Assembly (NCBI GenBank): GCA_021789815.1
Contig: JAJYIZ010000004.1
Location: 1-43,112, forward strand
From: Microcaldota archaeon
Lineage (GTDB): Archaea > Micrarchaeota > Micrarchaeia > Micrarchaeales > Micrarchaeaceae
Direction: 5' to 3'
Length of the DNA: 43,112 bases
Shown here: positions 23,737 through 31,113 of the stretch, in pieces
How positions within the stretch are numbered: the first letter of the stretch is position 1
How the letters are laid out: each line of letters opens with the position of its first letter
Notes under the pieces: model-generated
Told to the model about the DNA's origin: nothing
Seen by the model: only the letters and a program-made list of their open reading frames with translations
The model's database searches: none
Program-made: the position numbers and the translations under genes

Positions 23737-26043
23737 ATGCGTCTAAAACCGGCCGCCGCGATGTTGGCTATACCAGTCATGCTTCTATTATTGTCCATAC
23801 CGTACGCTGCATCTCCGGGACTCAGCACATTTCTTCTGTCGCACAACGTTCTTGAGTATAATTCAAACAGATACCTGGTGCCCAGCGTACAGATAGGGTA
23901 CAGCACGGTTAACATTTCGAACATCTACATAAATGCAACGCTCTATGCAATACCACCGCGAACAAGAGTGTATATGTTAGATACATCGGGCAGCTGCTTC
24001 AACTGCGGCCAGCTTACGCAGATAGTAAGCCAGATAGATGCAGATCTACAGCAATACAGCGTAATCCAGAACGCATCGCAGGTAGGGGTCGTCGGCCAGC
24101 AGAATATTACATCTCTTCCAGGAGGATCCATACTCATAATCCTCAACGGAGTACTGCCGAGCTACATGCTCTCACAAGGCCCGGACGGCAACCCAATTAT
24201 GCAGGACCTACTTGCCAAGGGTGTAGACATAATCTACGTTGGCAGAAACTTTGGCAACGTCTCAAACGGCCAGATACTGCTTCCTACACAGCAGCCGCTG
24301 CCCTATTTCATGGCGTGGGGCCCGCACAATCCCTCTTTAAGCTACCCCAACAATCCATTCTATTTCCATCTGTCTACATTCCTGCTTGCAGGAACAACGG
24401 CAAAGCAGTACGGCCCATTGAGCTACCTGCAGGTAATCAACGGATCGTTGATAATATTCTCGAATTATCTCAACACGTGGCCAAACTCCAGCGATGCTGC
24501 TAGGGATATAGCCAAAACAACAGCGCTCCAGTTCTGGATACCTAGATATGCCACCACAAGCTCTGTTATAACCCCTCCAAGCTCAGCAAGTTCTACAGGG
24601 CAGGTGAACCTGCCGTTACTCAACCTTAACCGAAACTTCACATATTCTACTGCTATAGGTACGCCTATAGCGTACGGCCGGGTTGTGATCTACAGCACAG
24701 GCAACTTCTCCCTGTCGAACAGCAGCATATACAGGTTCATATCCTATACGCAGAACTTTACACAGAATGGATCTATACTTCTTCCCGGTGTGGTAGGGCC
24801 TGGGGTGCAGCTGCCAACCAGCATAACCATAAACACGGGCTCCGGCACTCCGGTAACGATATCGCCGCACGTCACAATATACTCCATAAACTATACGCCA
24901 GTGCAATCCATACCACTGCACCCGTTTACCGCGTCCGGCAATTTCACACAGATACAGGCACTTAGCTTCTACCTCCCACCAGGACAGTACCTTGCGAGGG
25001 TCGAAGGTTTCTATGGCAAGCAGTACGCCGTTGCGCTCTTCAACGTCTCCCAGATTAAGGTGAACCTGACAAGCGAGAACTACACCACAAACACATACCT
25101 ATTCTCGATAACCTCTGGCGGCCTGCCAGTATCTAACGTTAATTACACAATCAATGTCAACGGAGTCTTCCAGGCTTCTGGTACCGTCTACAACGGAACG
25201 ATAGCATACAAGCTGCCGCAAGGATCGCCCGTGCAAAAGGGCGCCACATTTTACATAACAATGCTTTCGACAACCTACACCGCGACTACACCAACTTCAA
25301 ACATCACCATACACATAAGCAACGACTACATCGCCATAGCAATAGTGGGCATTCTATCGCTGGTGATAATAACAGTCGTCAAGGCGCCAAACAGGGACGA
25401 GTTCTACATAGATGTGCCTACCGTGAGGGAGCAGAACCCGACGCCAATAAAGATAATCGCATCGGAGCTGGTGGCGGTCTTCGACAAGCAGAACGTATAC
25501 TATAGATGGAAGTACATGCCGCTTAACGTTGAGGAAGCCAGGCAAGCGATAGCCAACAACATAAAGGCCAGCGGCATGGCGGTCAGCCTGACGTACAGCA
25601 ACGTGGAGCTGCTCCTTGCGCAGCTCTCAACCGCGGGATTCCTTGTCAGCGCTGATAGTCTTTACGCTCCAAAAGCCTGGGTGACAAAGAGCGGGCACGA
25701 CATCGAGTATCTTGCTACATTCAAGAAGCTCAGGCTGTTCTTCGTATCACACGCATACCAGTTCAACGACATAGACGGGAGCGACAAGGCAGACATAGTT
25801 GCAACAATACACGGAGAACGCGTCTACATAGTAATCTATTCCAGAACAAGCAAGTTCCAGAAGATGCCTATATTTGCTGACTCTAGGACATACCTCGCTT
25901 TCTTGAATGCTGACAAGAGAGACGAATTCCTCATGTACCTGCGCAACTCCACAGGGCCATCTACAGAGGAGATAAAGATGTATACATCTGCAGGGCAGCT
26001 CACCCTCATAGATGCAGACAATCCTGGAGAAGCCCTTACCTGA
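23737..26043 (+). CDS. large single-pass surface protein with cytosolic domain
   Basis: The product is 768 residues: a signal peptide (about 1-24, ending IPYAAS), an ectodomain of about 500 residues with many N-x-S/T sequons, one membrane helix (about 531-548, IAIAIVGILSLVIITVV) and a cytosolic domain of about 220 residues. The first part of the ectodomain has alternating strands and helices with a Cys pair (GSCFNCG), followed by beta-rich regions. The cytosolic part begins with a charged linker (KAPNRDEFYID) and may contain a winged-helix-like unit. A GGCGGGTG ribosome-binding site precedes ATG 23737. It is the last gene of the block and its TGA abuts the TGA of top6B. A receptor or transmembrane scaffold for the apparatus is plausible but unproved. 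Confidence 0.6.
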   Translation: MRLKPAAAMLAIPVMLLLLSIPYAASPGLSTFLLSHNVLEYNSNRYLVPSVQIGYSTVNISNIYINATLYAIPPRTRVYMLDTSGSCFNCGQLTQIVSQIDADLQQYSVIQNASQVGVVGQQNITSLPGGSILIILNGVLPSYMLSQGPDGNPIMQDLLAKGVDIIYVGRNFGNVSNGQILLPTQQPLPYFMAWGPHNPSLSYPNNPFYFHLSTFLLAGTTAKQYGPLSYLQVINGSLIIFSNYLNTWPNSSDAARDIAKTTALQFWIPRYATTSSVITPPSSASSTGQVNLPLLNLNRNFTYSTAIGTPIAYGRVVIYSTGNFSLSNSSIYRFISYTQNFTQNGSILLPGVVGPGVQLPTSITINTGSGTPVTISPHVTIYSINYTPVQSIPLHPFTASGNFTQIQALSFYLPPGQYLARVEGFYGKQYAVALFNVSQIKVNLTSENYTTNTYLFSITSGGLPVSNVNYTINVNGVFQASGTVYNGTIAYKLPQGSPVQKGATFYITMLSTTYTATTPTSNITIHISNDYIAIAIVGILSLVIITVVKAPNRDEFYIDVPTVREQNPTPIKIIASELVAVFDKQNVYYRWKYMPLNVEEARQAIANNIKASGMAVSLTYSNVELLLAQLSTAGFLVSADSLYAPKAWVTKSGHDIEYLATFKKLRLFFVSHAYQFNDIDGSDKADIVATIHGERVYIVIYSRTSKFQKMPIFADSRTYLAFLNADKRDEFLMYLRNSTGPSTEEIKMYTSAGQLTLIDADNPGEALT

Positions 26044-27660
26044 TCACTCTTCTGGGCCCTCCTCATTTGCGCTTTCTACCTGCTTTCCCTCACTGTCTTC
26101 CTTCATCTTCGGGAAGTGCTTCGATACGATGCTCTCGAGCTTCTTCTCTACCTTCTGTCGGTCCGCCTTTGTAAGGTCGCTTACGTCTCCGGAAAGCTGC
26201 TTAACATATCTTGATACCGCCCTGTATCTTCCGGCATCGAACGCAACCTTCTCCTTCCCCCTGACATAGTGCTGCACCCCCCTTGCGGCTTCCATAACGG
26301 CTAGCTTTATCTCGTCTATTATCTCATCTTCTTGCGCCACCGCCTCTTTTCCGACACCAGAGTACGGGACATAAACAGAAGAGATGTTCACAAAAACGCT
26401 GATTGGCTGCGTCTCCATGTCGATGTTATATCTCTTCCATTCAATCTCGTTCGCCGCCTTGCTTATGGCGCAGCTCCCGCTGTCGAAGAGCAGGGGCACT
26501 CGGTTTGCGAACCTTAGAACATTTCCTGAGAAACCCTCCTCCTCTTTCTTTCCGGAATTGCCTCCGTATGCTACGGCAGCCTCGACAACAAAAGGAATGC
26601 CGCCCCTGAATATCCTCGGTTTCCTCTCCGTGACCGACATGTGCTCCGGATTCAGTATATTCTTGAGAGCGATCCTGATCTGTTTTTCCCCTATGGGTAC
26701 TACAGAGCTTGCATCAGGTGCAACCCACTTCACCTTCTTTATCGCATTTACCAGCCTTTCCGCCTCCTCCCAGTTCATCTGCTTTGGATTCTTGTCAAAA
26801 TCTATGGTTTTGTCCATCTCTTTCAGTTCGCCTATCTTGTTCTGCGTGGTCCTCGCGAATGTGTCAACCAGGAATGACGATATCTTCCTGCTCTCGCTTG
26901 TATGTGCAAACTCAAGAAGGTCGTTTGTCGAGAGCCCTGCCGGGTGCGGCTGTGCAACAGCAGGTCTTTGCGGAAGTTCCTTGACAGATCTCGGGAAGAG
27001 CGATTCCTGGCCATTTGGATCTGTCAGTTTGATCTGAAGGTGCGGGTTCGACAGCGCGGTCCTTCTTACATACTCATAAACGCCGTGCTCTCCGGCCTCG
27101 TACCTTATGTCTGCGTACTCTCCCTCTACTACCAGGCCGGCGAAATCCTCAGCCATGTCCGTCATCTCTGTTATCACCGCCTTGTTCGTGGCAGTCTGCA
27201 GTCCGAGCCTGCAGGAGTAGCCCTTGCCCTTCCCTGTCGAGGATTTTACGAATATCGGCTTGCCGGTTGTTATCTGCGCAAAAAGGACGCAGCCAGCAGC
27301 CCCTATGCCCTGTTGACCGCGTTGCTGCATGTACCTGTGGAACTTGGTGCCCGCGAATATGGTGGCAAGCGCCTTTCCGATAAAATTCTTTGGTATACCC
27401 GGGCCATTGTCCGACACCTTGATCGAATATCTGTTTACACCATTGCCGTTCTCGATCTTCTTTATAGCCACATCTATCTCTGGAAGTATGCCTGCCTCTT
27501 CGCATGCGTCAAGCGAGTTTGTAACGAACTCATGGACTATGGTGACGAGCGATCTTCCCTGGCCGGAGTAGCCGAGCATCTGCCTGTTCTTCTTGAAGAA
27601 TTCCGCCGCGGAATGCTCCCTAAACTCCTTGAATATCTGCTCTGCACCTGTGGTCGCCAT
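26044..27660 (-). CDS. top6B: DNA topoisomerase VI subunit B
   Basis: This is the ATPase subunit of the type IIB topoisomerase that relaxes and decatenates DNA. It has 538 residues, close to the usual length. The GHKL ATP-binding motifs are clear: EFVTNSLDACEEAG (N box, from about residue 45), VSDNGPGIP (G1), GQQGIGAAGC (G2), and later FRGGIPFVVEAA in the transducer region, which also carries the switch lysine. The subunit A gene is not adjacent here. It is the second gene of a two-gene - strand operon, 9 nt after the KH-protein gene. Confidence 0.96.
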   Translation of the reverse strand: MATTGAEQIFKEFREHSAAEFFKKNRQMLGYSGQGRSLVTIVHEFVTNSLDACEEAGILPEIDVAIKKIENGNGVNRYSIKVSDNGPGIPKNFIGKALATIFAGTKFHRYMQQRGQQGIGAAGCVLFAQITTGKPIFVKSSTGKGKGYSCRLGLQTATNKAVITEMTDMAEDFAGLVVEGEYADIRYEAGEHGVYEYVRRTALSNPHLQIKLTDPNGQESLFPRSVKELPQRPAVAQPHPAGLSTNDLLEFAHTSESRKISSFLVDTFARTTQNKIGELKEMDKTIDFDKNPKQMNWEEAERLVNAIKKVKWVAPDASSVVPIGEKQIRIALKNILNPEHMSVTERKPRIFRGGIPFVVEAAVAYGGNSGKKEEEGFSGNVLRFANRVPLLFDSGSCAISKAANEIEWKRYNIDMETQPISVFVNISSVYVPYSGVGKEAVAQEDEIIDEIKLAVMEAARGVQHYVRGKEKVAFDAGRYRAVSRYVKQLSGDVSDLTKADRQKVEKKLESIVSKHFPKMKEDSEGKQVESANEEGPEE

Positions 27661-27669
27661 CCTTATTAC

Positions 27670-28194
27670 CTAAAACGTTGGTGTCTGCGCTGTGCGCTTG
27701 TTCTTCCTGTGTGCTGCTTCCATGCGCAAGTAAGCGAGCTTGTGGGTTCCCCCTTCTATGAGCGTGTTCACAGCCGTTTCTGCCTCCTTTATTTCTTCCA
27801 TGCTGCCTATAAAGCTTACAGTATCCCCATAAACGCTCATCTTCACAGCGCTGACGCTCTCTATGTACCTCTTTGTCTTGCCGCTTTCTCCTATTATCCT
27901 GGCCTTTATCCTCTGGACACGCTTCTCGCTGCCAAGCTCGTGTTTGAGATCTATTGATGTAAAGTAATAGTTGTCGTTCAGGAGCAGCCTGGCTATGGCT
28001 ATGTCGAAGCCCCGTCCGAACGCATATACCACGCTCTTTGCGACGAAGACGTCGTATGGAGCGCCGTCTATTACTACGCATTCGTCATCGTTGATTGACA
28101 GCTTGCAGGAGCATGCGCTCTCTATTAGCTTCCTTGTCTTTGGCTCGTCCTTCAGGGCCGATAGCCTCTCCTGCGGTATGTATACCTCTTCCAT
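27670..28194 (-). CDS. KH-domain rRNA-processing protein (Pno1/Dim2-like)
   Basis: The product is 174 residues from ATG 28194, with two KH-type domains. The first starts right at the N-terminus (VYIPQERLSALKDEP) as in archaeal Dim2/Pno1 homologues, though its GxxG loop is changed. The second has the intact loop I-I-G-E-S-G-K-T-K near residues 103-111. The family helps small-subunit rRNA maturation. A TTG at 28212 would extend it by six residues, but the TATA box near 28230 places the transcript start below that codon. The C-terminus is basic (HRKNKRTAQ). It heads the operon with top6B. Confidence 0.85.
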   Translation of the reverse strand: MEEVYIPQERLSALKDEPKTRKLIESACSCKLSINDDECVVIDGAPYDVFVAKSVVYAFGRGFDIAIARLLLNDNYYFTSIDLKHELGSEKRVQRIKARIIGESGKTKRYIESVSAVKMSVYGDTVSFIGSMEEIKEAETAVNTLIEGGTHKLAYLRMEAAHRKNKRTAQTPTF

Positions 28195-28227
28195 GAGATC
28201 GCGCAGCTTCAATTCTACATTAAAGGA

Positions 28228-28233
28228 ATATAA
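28228..28233 (-). promoter_or_regulatory. TATA box for KH-protein/top6B operon
   Basis: TTATAT on the - strand lies about 36 nt upstream of ATG 28194. The rest of the 130-nt gap up to the + promoter at 28325 shows no gene. Confidence 0.4.
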
Positions 28234-28324
28234 GTTTATCTCGATAAATAGGCTTCAAAGTTCTCAAAATAATAGCGGAATAAAAGAAAGGGAAGGGCAT
28301 TCCTCTATTCTAGAATTCGGAAAC

Positions 28325-28334
28325 CTTTAAATAC
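28325..28334 (+). promoter_or_regulatory. TATA box for winged-helix regulator gene
   Basis: CTTTAAATAC, of the same type as the pilin promoters, should place the transcript start near 28355. Confidence 0.55.
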
Positions 28335-28351
28335 TTAACTATTCACAACAT

Positions 28352-28394
28352 AATCGTGATTTCGTCATGATTCAAGGACATGATGGTCACGATT
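28352..28394 (+). promoter_or_regulatory. inverted repeat at predicted transcript start, possible autoregulatory operator
   Basis: AATCGTGA (28352-28359) and TCACGATT (28387-28394) are perfect 8-bp inverted repeats. Between them CATGAT occurs twice (28366 and 28380). The first arm covers the expected transcription start and the second ends just before the GGAGGG ribosome-binding site, so a bound repressor or an RNA hairpin could block expression. Confidence 0.4.
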
Positions 28395-28411
28395 CAATCG
28401 GGGAGGGTCAA

Positions 28412-28948
28412 ATGCGTTCGAAAAAAAGCTTGGAAAAAGCATTAATCGAGATTCAAAATAATATTGCAAACATAAAGGACAGGGCCGAGAAGGAGAAGGA
28501 GGTCCTGATTCAGAAGGACAAGACAGATCAGGCCAACCTTGATCTAACAACTTTGATAAAATACATGGTGGATGAGAACAGGCGCACCACATTGCTGCTG
28601 AAAGGTCTACAAGAGAGTATGGCAAGGCTCGAAAATGGTATTCGCGACAATACCTACTACGAGGAAGAGGACCTAGAGGAACCCAAAACAACAATCAGAG
28701 GCGCAAGAGAGATACCCCTGTCCCAGCTAGACGCTGAGATCCTGAAGACCGTGCAGGTCATCGGGATGGCTTGCGCCGATGATATTAAGAAAACAATGAA
28801 TTACAAAGGAAGGAACGCCGCATCTGTGCGGCTGAACAAGCTGTACAGATTGGGTGTCCTTGAAAGGCACCAGCTTGGCCGAAAGGTCTATTACAAGTAT
28901 GATGCTGGCAAGGCGACCGACACGCTAATTGTTTCACCCCCACAGTAA
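28412..28948 (+). CDS. coiled-coil winged-helix transcription regulator-like protein
   Basis: The product is 178 residues from ATG 28412, which has a strong ribosome-binding site (GGAGGG, 5 nt spacing). ATG 28367 would add 15 residues and has no such site. The first ~80 residues form a charged coiled coil (LEKALIEIQNNIANIKDRAE), an acidic linker follows (YYEEEDLEEP), and the C-terminal ~65 residues are a winged-helix domain (LDAEILKTVQVIGMACADDI, then NAASVRLNKLYRLGVLERH and the wing GRKVYYKY). A DNA-binding regulator that dimerises through the coil is likely; its targets are unknown. An inverted repeat sits at its own promoter. It is a single-gene unit with a terminator. Confidence 0.7.
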   Translation: MRSKKSLEKALIEIQNNIANIKDRAEKEKEVLIQKDKTDQANLDLTTLIKYMVDENRRTTLLLKGLQESMARLENGIRDNTYYEEEDLEEPKTTIRGAREIPLSQLDAEILKTVQVIGMACADDIKKTMNYKGRNAASVRLNKLYRLGVLERHQLGRKVYYKYDAGKATDTLIVSPPQ

Positions 28949-28981
28949 TGAGGAGTCCTTAGGGACTCCTCACTCTTGTTT
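28949..28981 (+). terminator. intrinsic terminator after regulator gene
   Basis: A perfect 10-bp stem (TGAGGAGTCC/GGACTCCTCA) with a TTAG loop directly follows the stop codon. The downstream tract is only moderately T-rich (CTCTTGTTT). Confidence 0.7.
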
Positions 28982-29004
28982 AAGTGAGACATTAGCGCAT
29001 AATA

Positions 29005-29205
29005 CTAATTTTCGACTTTCTCCTTCGCACGCGCCCTTCCGAATGTCCTTGAAAACCACCCTGGTGTCCTCTGCGCTTCCCCTCCCTTCAGGGCTAATGG
29101 CTTTGGTGGCTCAAGCGCTACAAGTTCGATTGCTGTCTGATGCATTCTAGGGAGCGCGTTGATGAGGTCTTGAAGGGATTCCTGGTCGCCCAACTGCTTT
29201 GGCAT
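29005..29205 (-). CDS. small protein of unknown function
   Basis: The product is 66 residues starting MPKQLGDQESL. ATG 29205 has AAGGGG 4-8 nt upstream, whereas the ATG at 29223 has no ribosome-binding site. The second half is basic and ends in a charged tail (FGRARAKEKVEN). No membrane helix or known family is seen. It follows the gene at 29233 on the same strand, so the pair may be an operon. The coding status is moderate because of its size. Confidence 0.45.
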   Translation of the reverse strand: MPKQLGDQESLQDLINALPRMHQTAIELVALEPPKPLALKGGEAQRTPGWFSRTFGRARAKEKVEN

Positions 29206-29232
29206 TTTACCCCTTATCAACATTTCTTTTCT

Positions 29233-29625
29233 TTAACGTTCAATTCCCGCCTTTGCAGTTTGTGCCATGTCTTTGAAAGCAAGTAGTGGATCTTCTCTGC
29301 CCGTCTGTAACCCTAACAGGAGAGTCCTAAACCCCTCTGCGGTGGTGTGCTGGTCGAATGTCCAGGTTTCGTGATATGCTCCAGAAACGCTGAGTTTTCC
29401 AGTTGAAGCTAATACCAACGAGTAGTCCCAAATTATCTTTGCTTCCATAGACACTCTGCTATGCTCAAATCTCGCTATCGCCGCTATGGGACTGGTGCTA
29501 TACACATTCCTTGTACCCTCATAGGTGACTCTCGCTATCAATCTCGGTTCCTCTCTTGGTGCAATTTCTGTTTTTGGCACAACTAATGCAGTTGAATCTG
29601 ATCCTGGGTTATAAGTTCCTCTCAT
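29233..29625 (-). CDS. small soluble protein of unknown function
   Basis: The product is 130 residues from ATG 29625, with GTGAT upstream and a TATA box about 34 nt away. The sequence looks like a beta-sheet domain (PRLIARVTYEGTRNVYSTSP, KIIWDYSLVLAST) with a helical C-terminus (LLAFKDMAQTAKAGIER). No membrane segment, Cys or catalytic motif stands out, and I do not recognise the family. With the gene at 29005 and the regulator at 28412 it forms a small islet of unknown genes between housekeeping genes. Confidence 0.5.
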   Translation of the reverse strand: MRGTYNPGSDSTALVVPKTEIAPREEPRLIARVTYEGTRNVYSTSPIAAIARFEHSRVSMEAKIIWDYSLVLASTGKLSVSGAYHETWTFDQHTTAEGFRTLLLGLQTGREDPLLAFKDMAQTAKAGIER

Positions 29626-29655
29626 CAAATCACAGCTAAATCTGAATTTGTCTAG

Positions 29656-29663
29656 ATATTTAT
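29656..29663. promoter_or_regulatory. possible shared TATA box, small-gene operon and lysS
   Basis: ATATTTAT (ATAAATAT on the - strand) is 34 nt before ATG 29625 (-). It is 33 nt before the second in-frame ATG of lysS at 29692 (+), which would make 29692 the real lysS start. Confidence 0.35.
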
Positions 29664-31113
29664 GTCTTTTGAGAGCATCTATATCGATAGAATGGCAGAG
29701 GACTATATGCGCAAGCTGATAGCAAAGATGCCATATTCATACAGGGCGAACGCAGCCGCAGTGCGCATAAAGGACAACTACCAGAAGTACGAGAACAAGA
29801 AGGTATCTGTAGCTGGAAGGATCATGGCGATAAGGAAGTCCGGCAAGTTGATCTTCATGGATCTGCAGGATGGCACAGGCAAGATCCAGGCATACTTCGA
29901 TTACTCTGCTTTAGGGGAAAAGCCATTCGAGAAGCTAAAGTCCTTCAATGCTGGCGATATGCTTGGAGTAAAGGGCACGGTCTTCAAGACAACGCCAGGA
30001 GAAATCAGCATTAATGTCAAGGCATACAGGCAGCTCGCAAAAGCTATACGCATGCTGCCGGACAAGTGGAAGGGAGTTCAAGATGTAGAGACAAGGTACA
30101 GAAAGAGGCACCTAGACCTTCTGATGAATGAGGAATCAAGGAGCATAGCGCAGAAGAGGAGCCAGATGGTGAGCCTGATAAGGAAATTCCTCGATAAGAA
30201 AGGCTTCATGGAGTTCGAGACACCAGCGATACAGCCCCTCTACGGCGGCGGTGATGCACAGCCATTCAAGGTGCACGTCAACACCCTTGATGAGGATGAT
30301 TACCTGAGAATAGCAGACGAGCTATACCTCAAGAGGCTGATAATCGGCGGCTTCGAGAAGGTCTACGAGATCTACAAAGCGTTCAGGAACGAGGACATAG
30401 ACACAACGCACAGCCCAGAATTTACAATGATAGAGTGGTACCAGGCTTATGTTGACTATAACGACATGATGAAGCTTAACGAGAAGCTACTGGAGTATGT
30501 AACAAAAGAGATGTTCGGCAAGGACGAGATAACATACCAGGGCAACAAGATAAGCTTCAAGGCTCCATTCAAAAGGGTAAAGTTCATAGAAAGCATAAAT
30601 GAGAAGGTAGGTGGCGACGTGCTCTTGATGAGCGATGACGAGCTCTTTGCGCTTGCAGAGAAGAATGGGATAAGGCTTGCAGGCGGCACGCGGAACAGGG
30701 CGCACGCATACGCAAAGCTCCTCGAGGTGCTTGTGCAGCCCTTCCTGATGCAACCGACGTTTGTGATCGATTTCCCAAGAGAGACTTCACCGCTGACAAG
30801 GCCGAAGAGGGGCAACCCAAAACTTGTTGAGAGATTTGAGCTATACATATCGGGAATGGAGATATCTAATTCATATTCAGAGTTGCAAAACCCGATAATA
30901 CAAAGAGAAAATTTTGAAGAGGAGGCGAAGAAGAGCGCACAGGGCGACAAAGAAGCAGAGCCGATGGACACCGACTTTATTGAGGCGATGGAGCACGGCA
31001 TGCCGCCAACAGGCGGACTTGGCATGGGCATAGACAGGCTTGCAATGCTGCTGACCGACAGCAAATCCATAAAGGAGGTAATACTCTTCCCAATGGAGAG
31101 GAGGGGATCATAA
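29662..31113 (+). CDS. lysS: lysyl-tRNA synthetase, class II
   Basis: Charges tRNA-Lys. The protein has 483 residues: an N-terminal OB-fold anticodon-binding domain (VSVAGRIMAIRKSGKLIFMD at about 50-70), then the class II core with motif 2 (FRNEDIDTTHSPEFTMIEWY) and motif 3 (GLGMGIDRLAMLLT) near the end. This is the bacterial/eukaryotic class; many archaea use an unrelated class I enzyme, so its presence is informative on lineage or transfer. ATG 29692 (residue 11) may be the true start because a TATA box overlaps the first ATG. The last 6 bp overlap the Nudix-UDG gene tail to tail. Confidence 0.96.
   Translation: MSFESIYIDRMAEDYMRKLIAKMPYSYRANAAAVRIKDNYQKYENKKVSVAGRIMAIRKSGKLIFMDLQDGTGKIQAYFDYSALGEKPFEKLKSFNAGDMLGVKGTVFKTTPGEISINVKAYRQLAKAIRMLPDKWKGVQDVETRYRKRHLDLLMNEESRSIAQKRSQMVSLIRKFLDKKGFMEFETPAIQPLYGGGDAQPFKVHVNTLDEDDYLRIADELYLKRLIIGGFEKVYEIYKAFRNEDIDTTHSPEFTMIEWYQAYVDYNDMMKLNEKLLEYVTKEMFGKDEITYQGNKISFKAPFKRVKFIESINEKVGGDVLLMSDDELFALAEKNGIRLAGGTRNRAHAYAKLLEVLVQPFLMQPTFVIDFPRETSPLTRPKRGNPKLVERFELYISGMEISNSYSELQNPIIQRENFEEEAKKSAQGDKEAEPMDTDFIEAMEHGMPPTGGLGMGIDRLAMLLTDSKSIKEVILFPMERRGS

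Noticed and set aside
7116-26043. Integrated conjugative plasmid or virus
   Set aside because: No relaxase, integrase, capsid, replication gene, tRNA border or direct repeats are seen; flanks are thrS and top6B.
26902-27957. Long + strand open frame (351 codons)
   Set aside because: It lies antisense to top6B and the KH-protein gene, whose - strand products match known families; its own product has no domain-like pattern.
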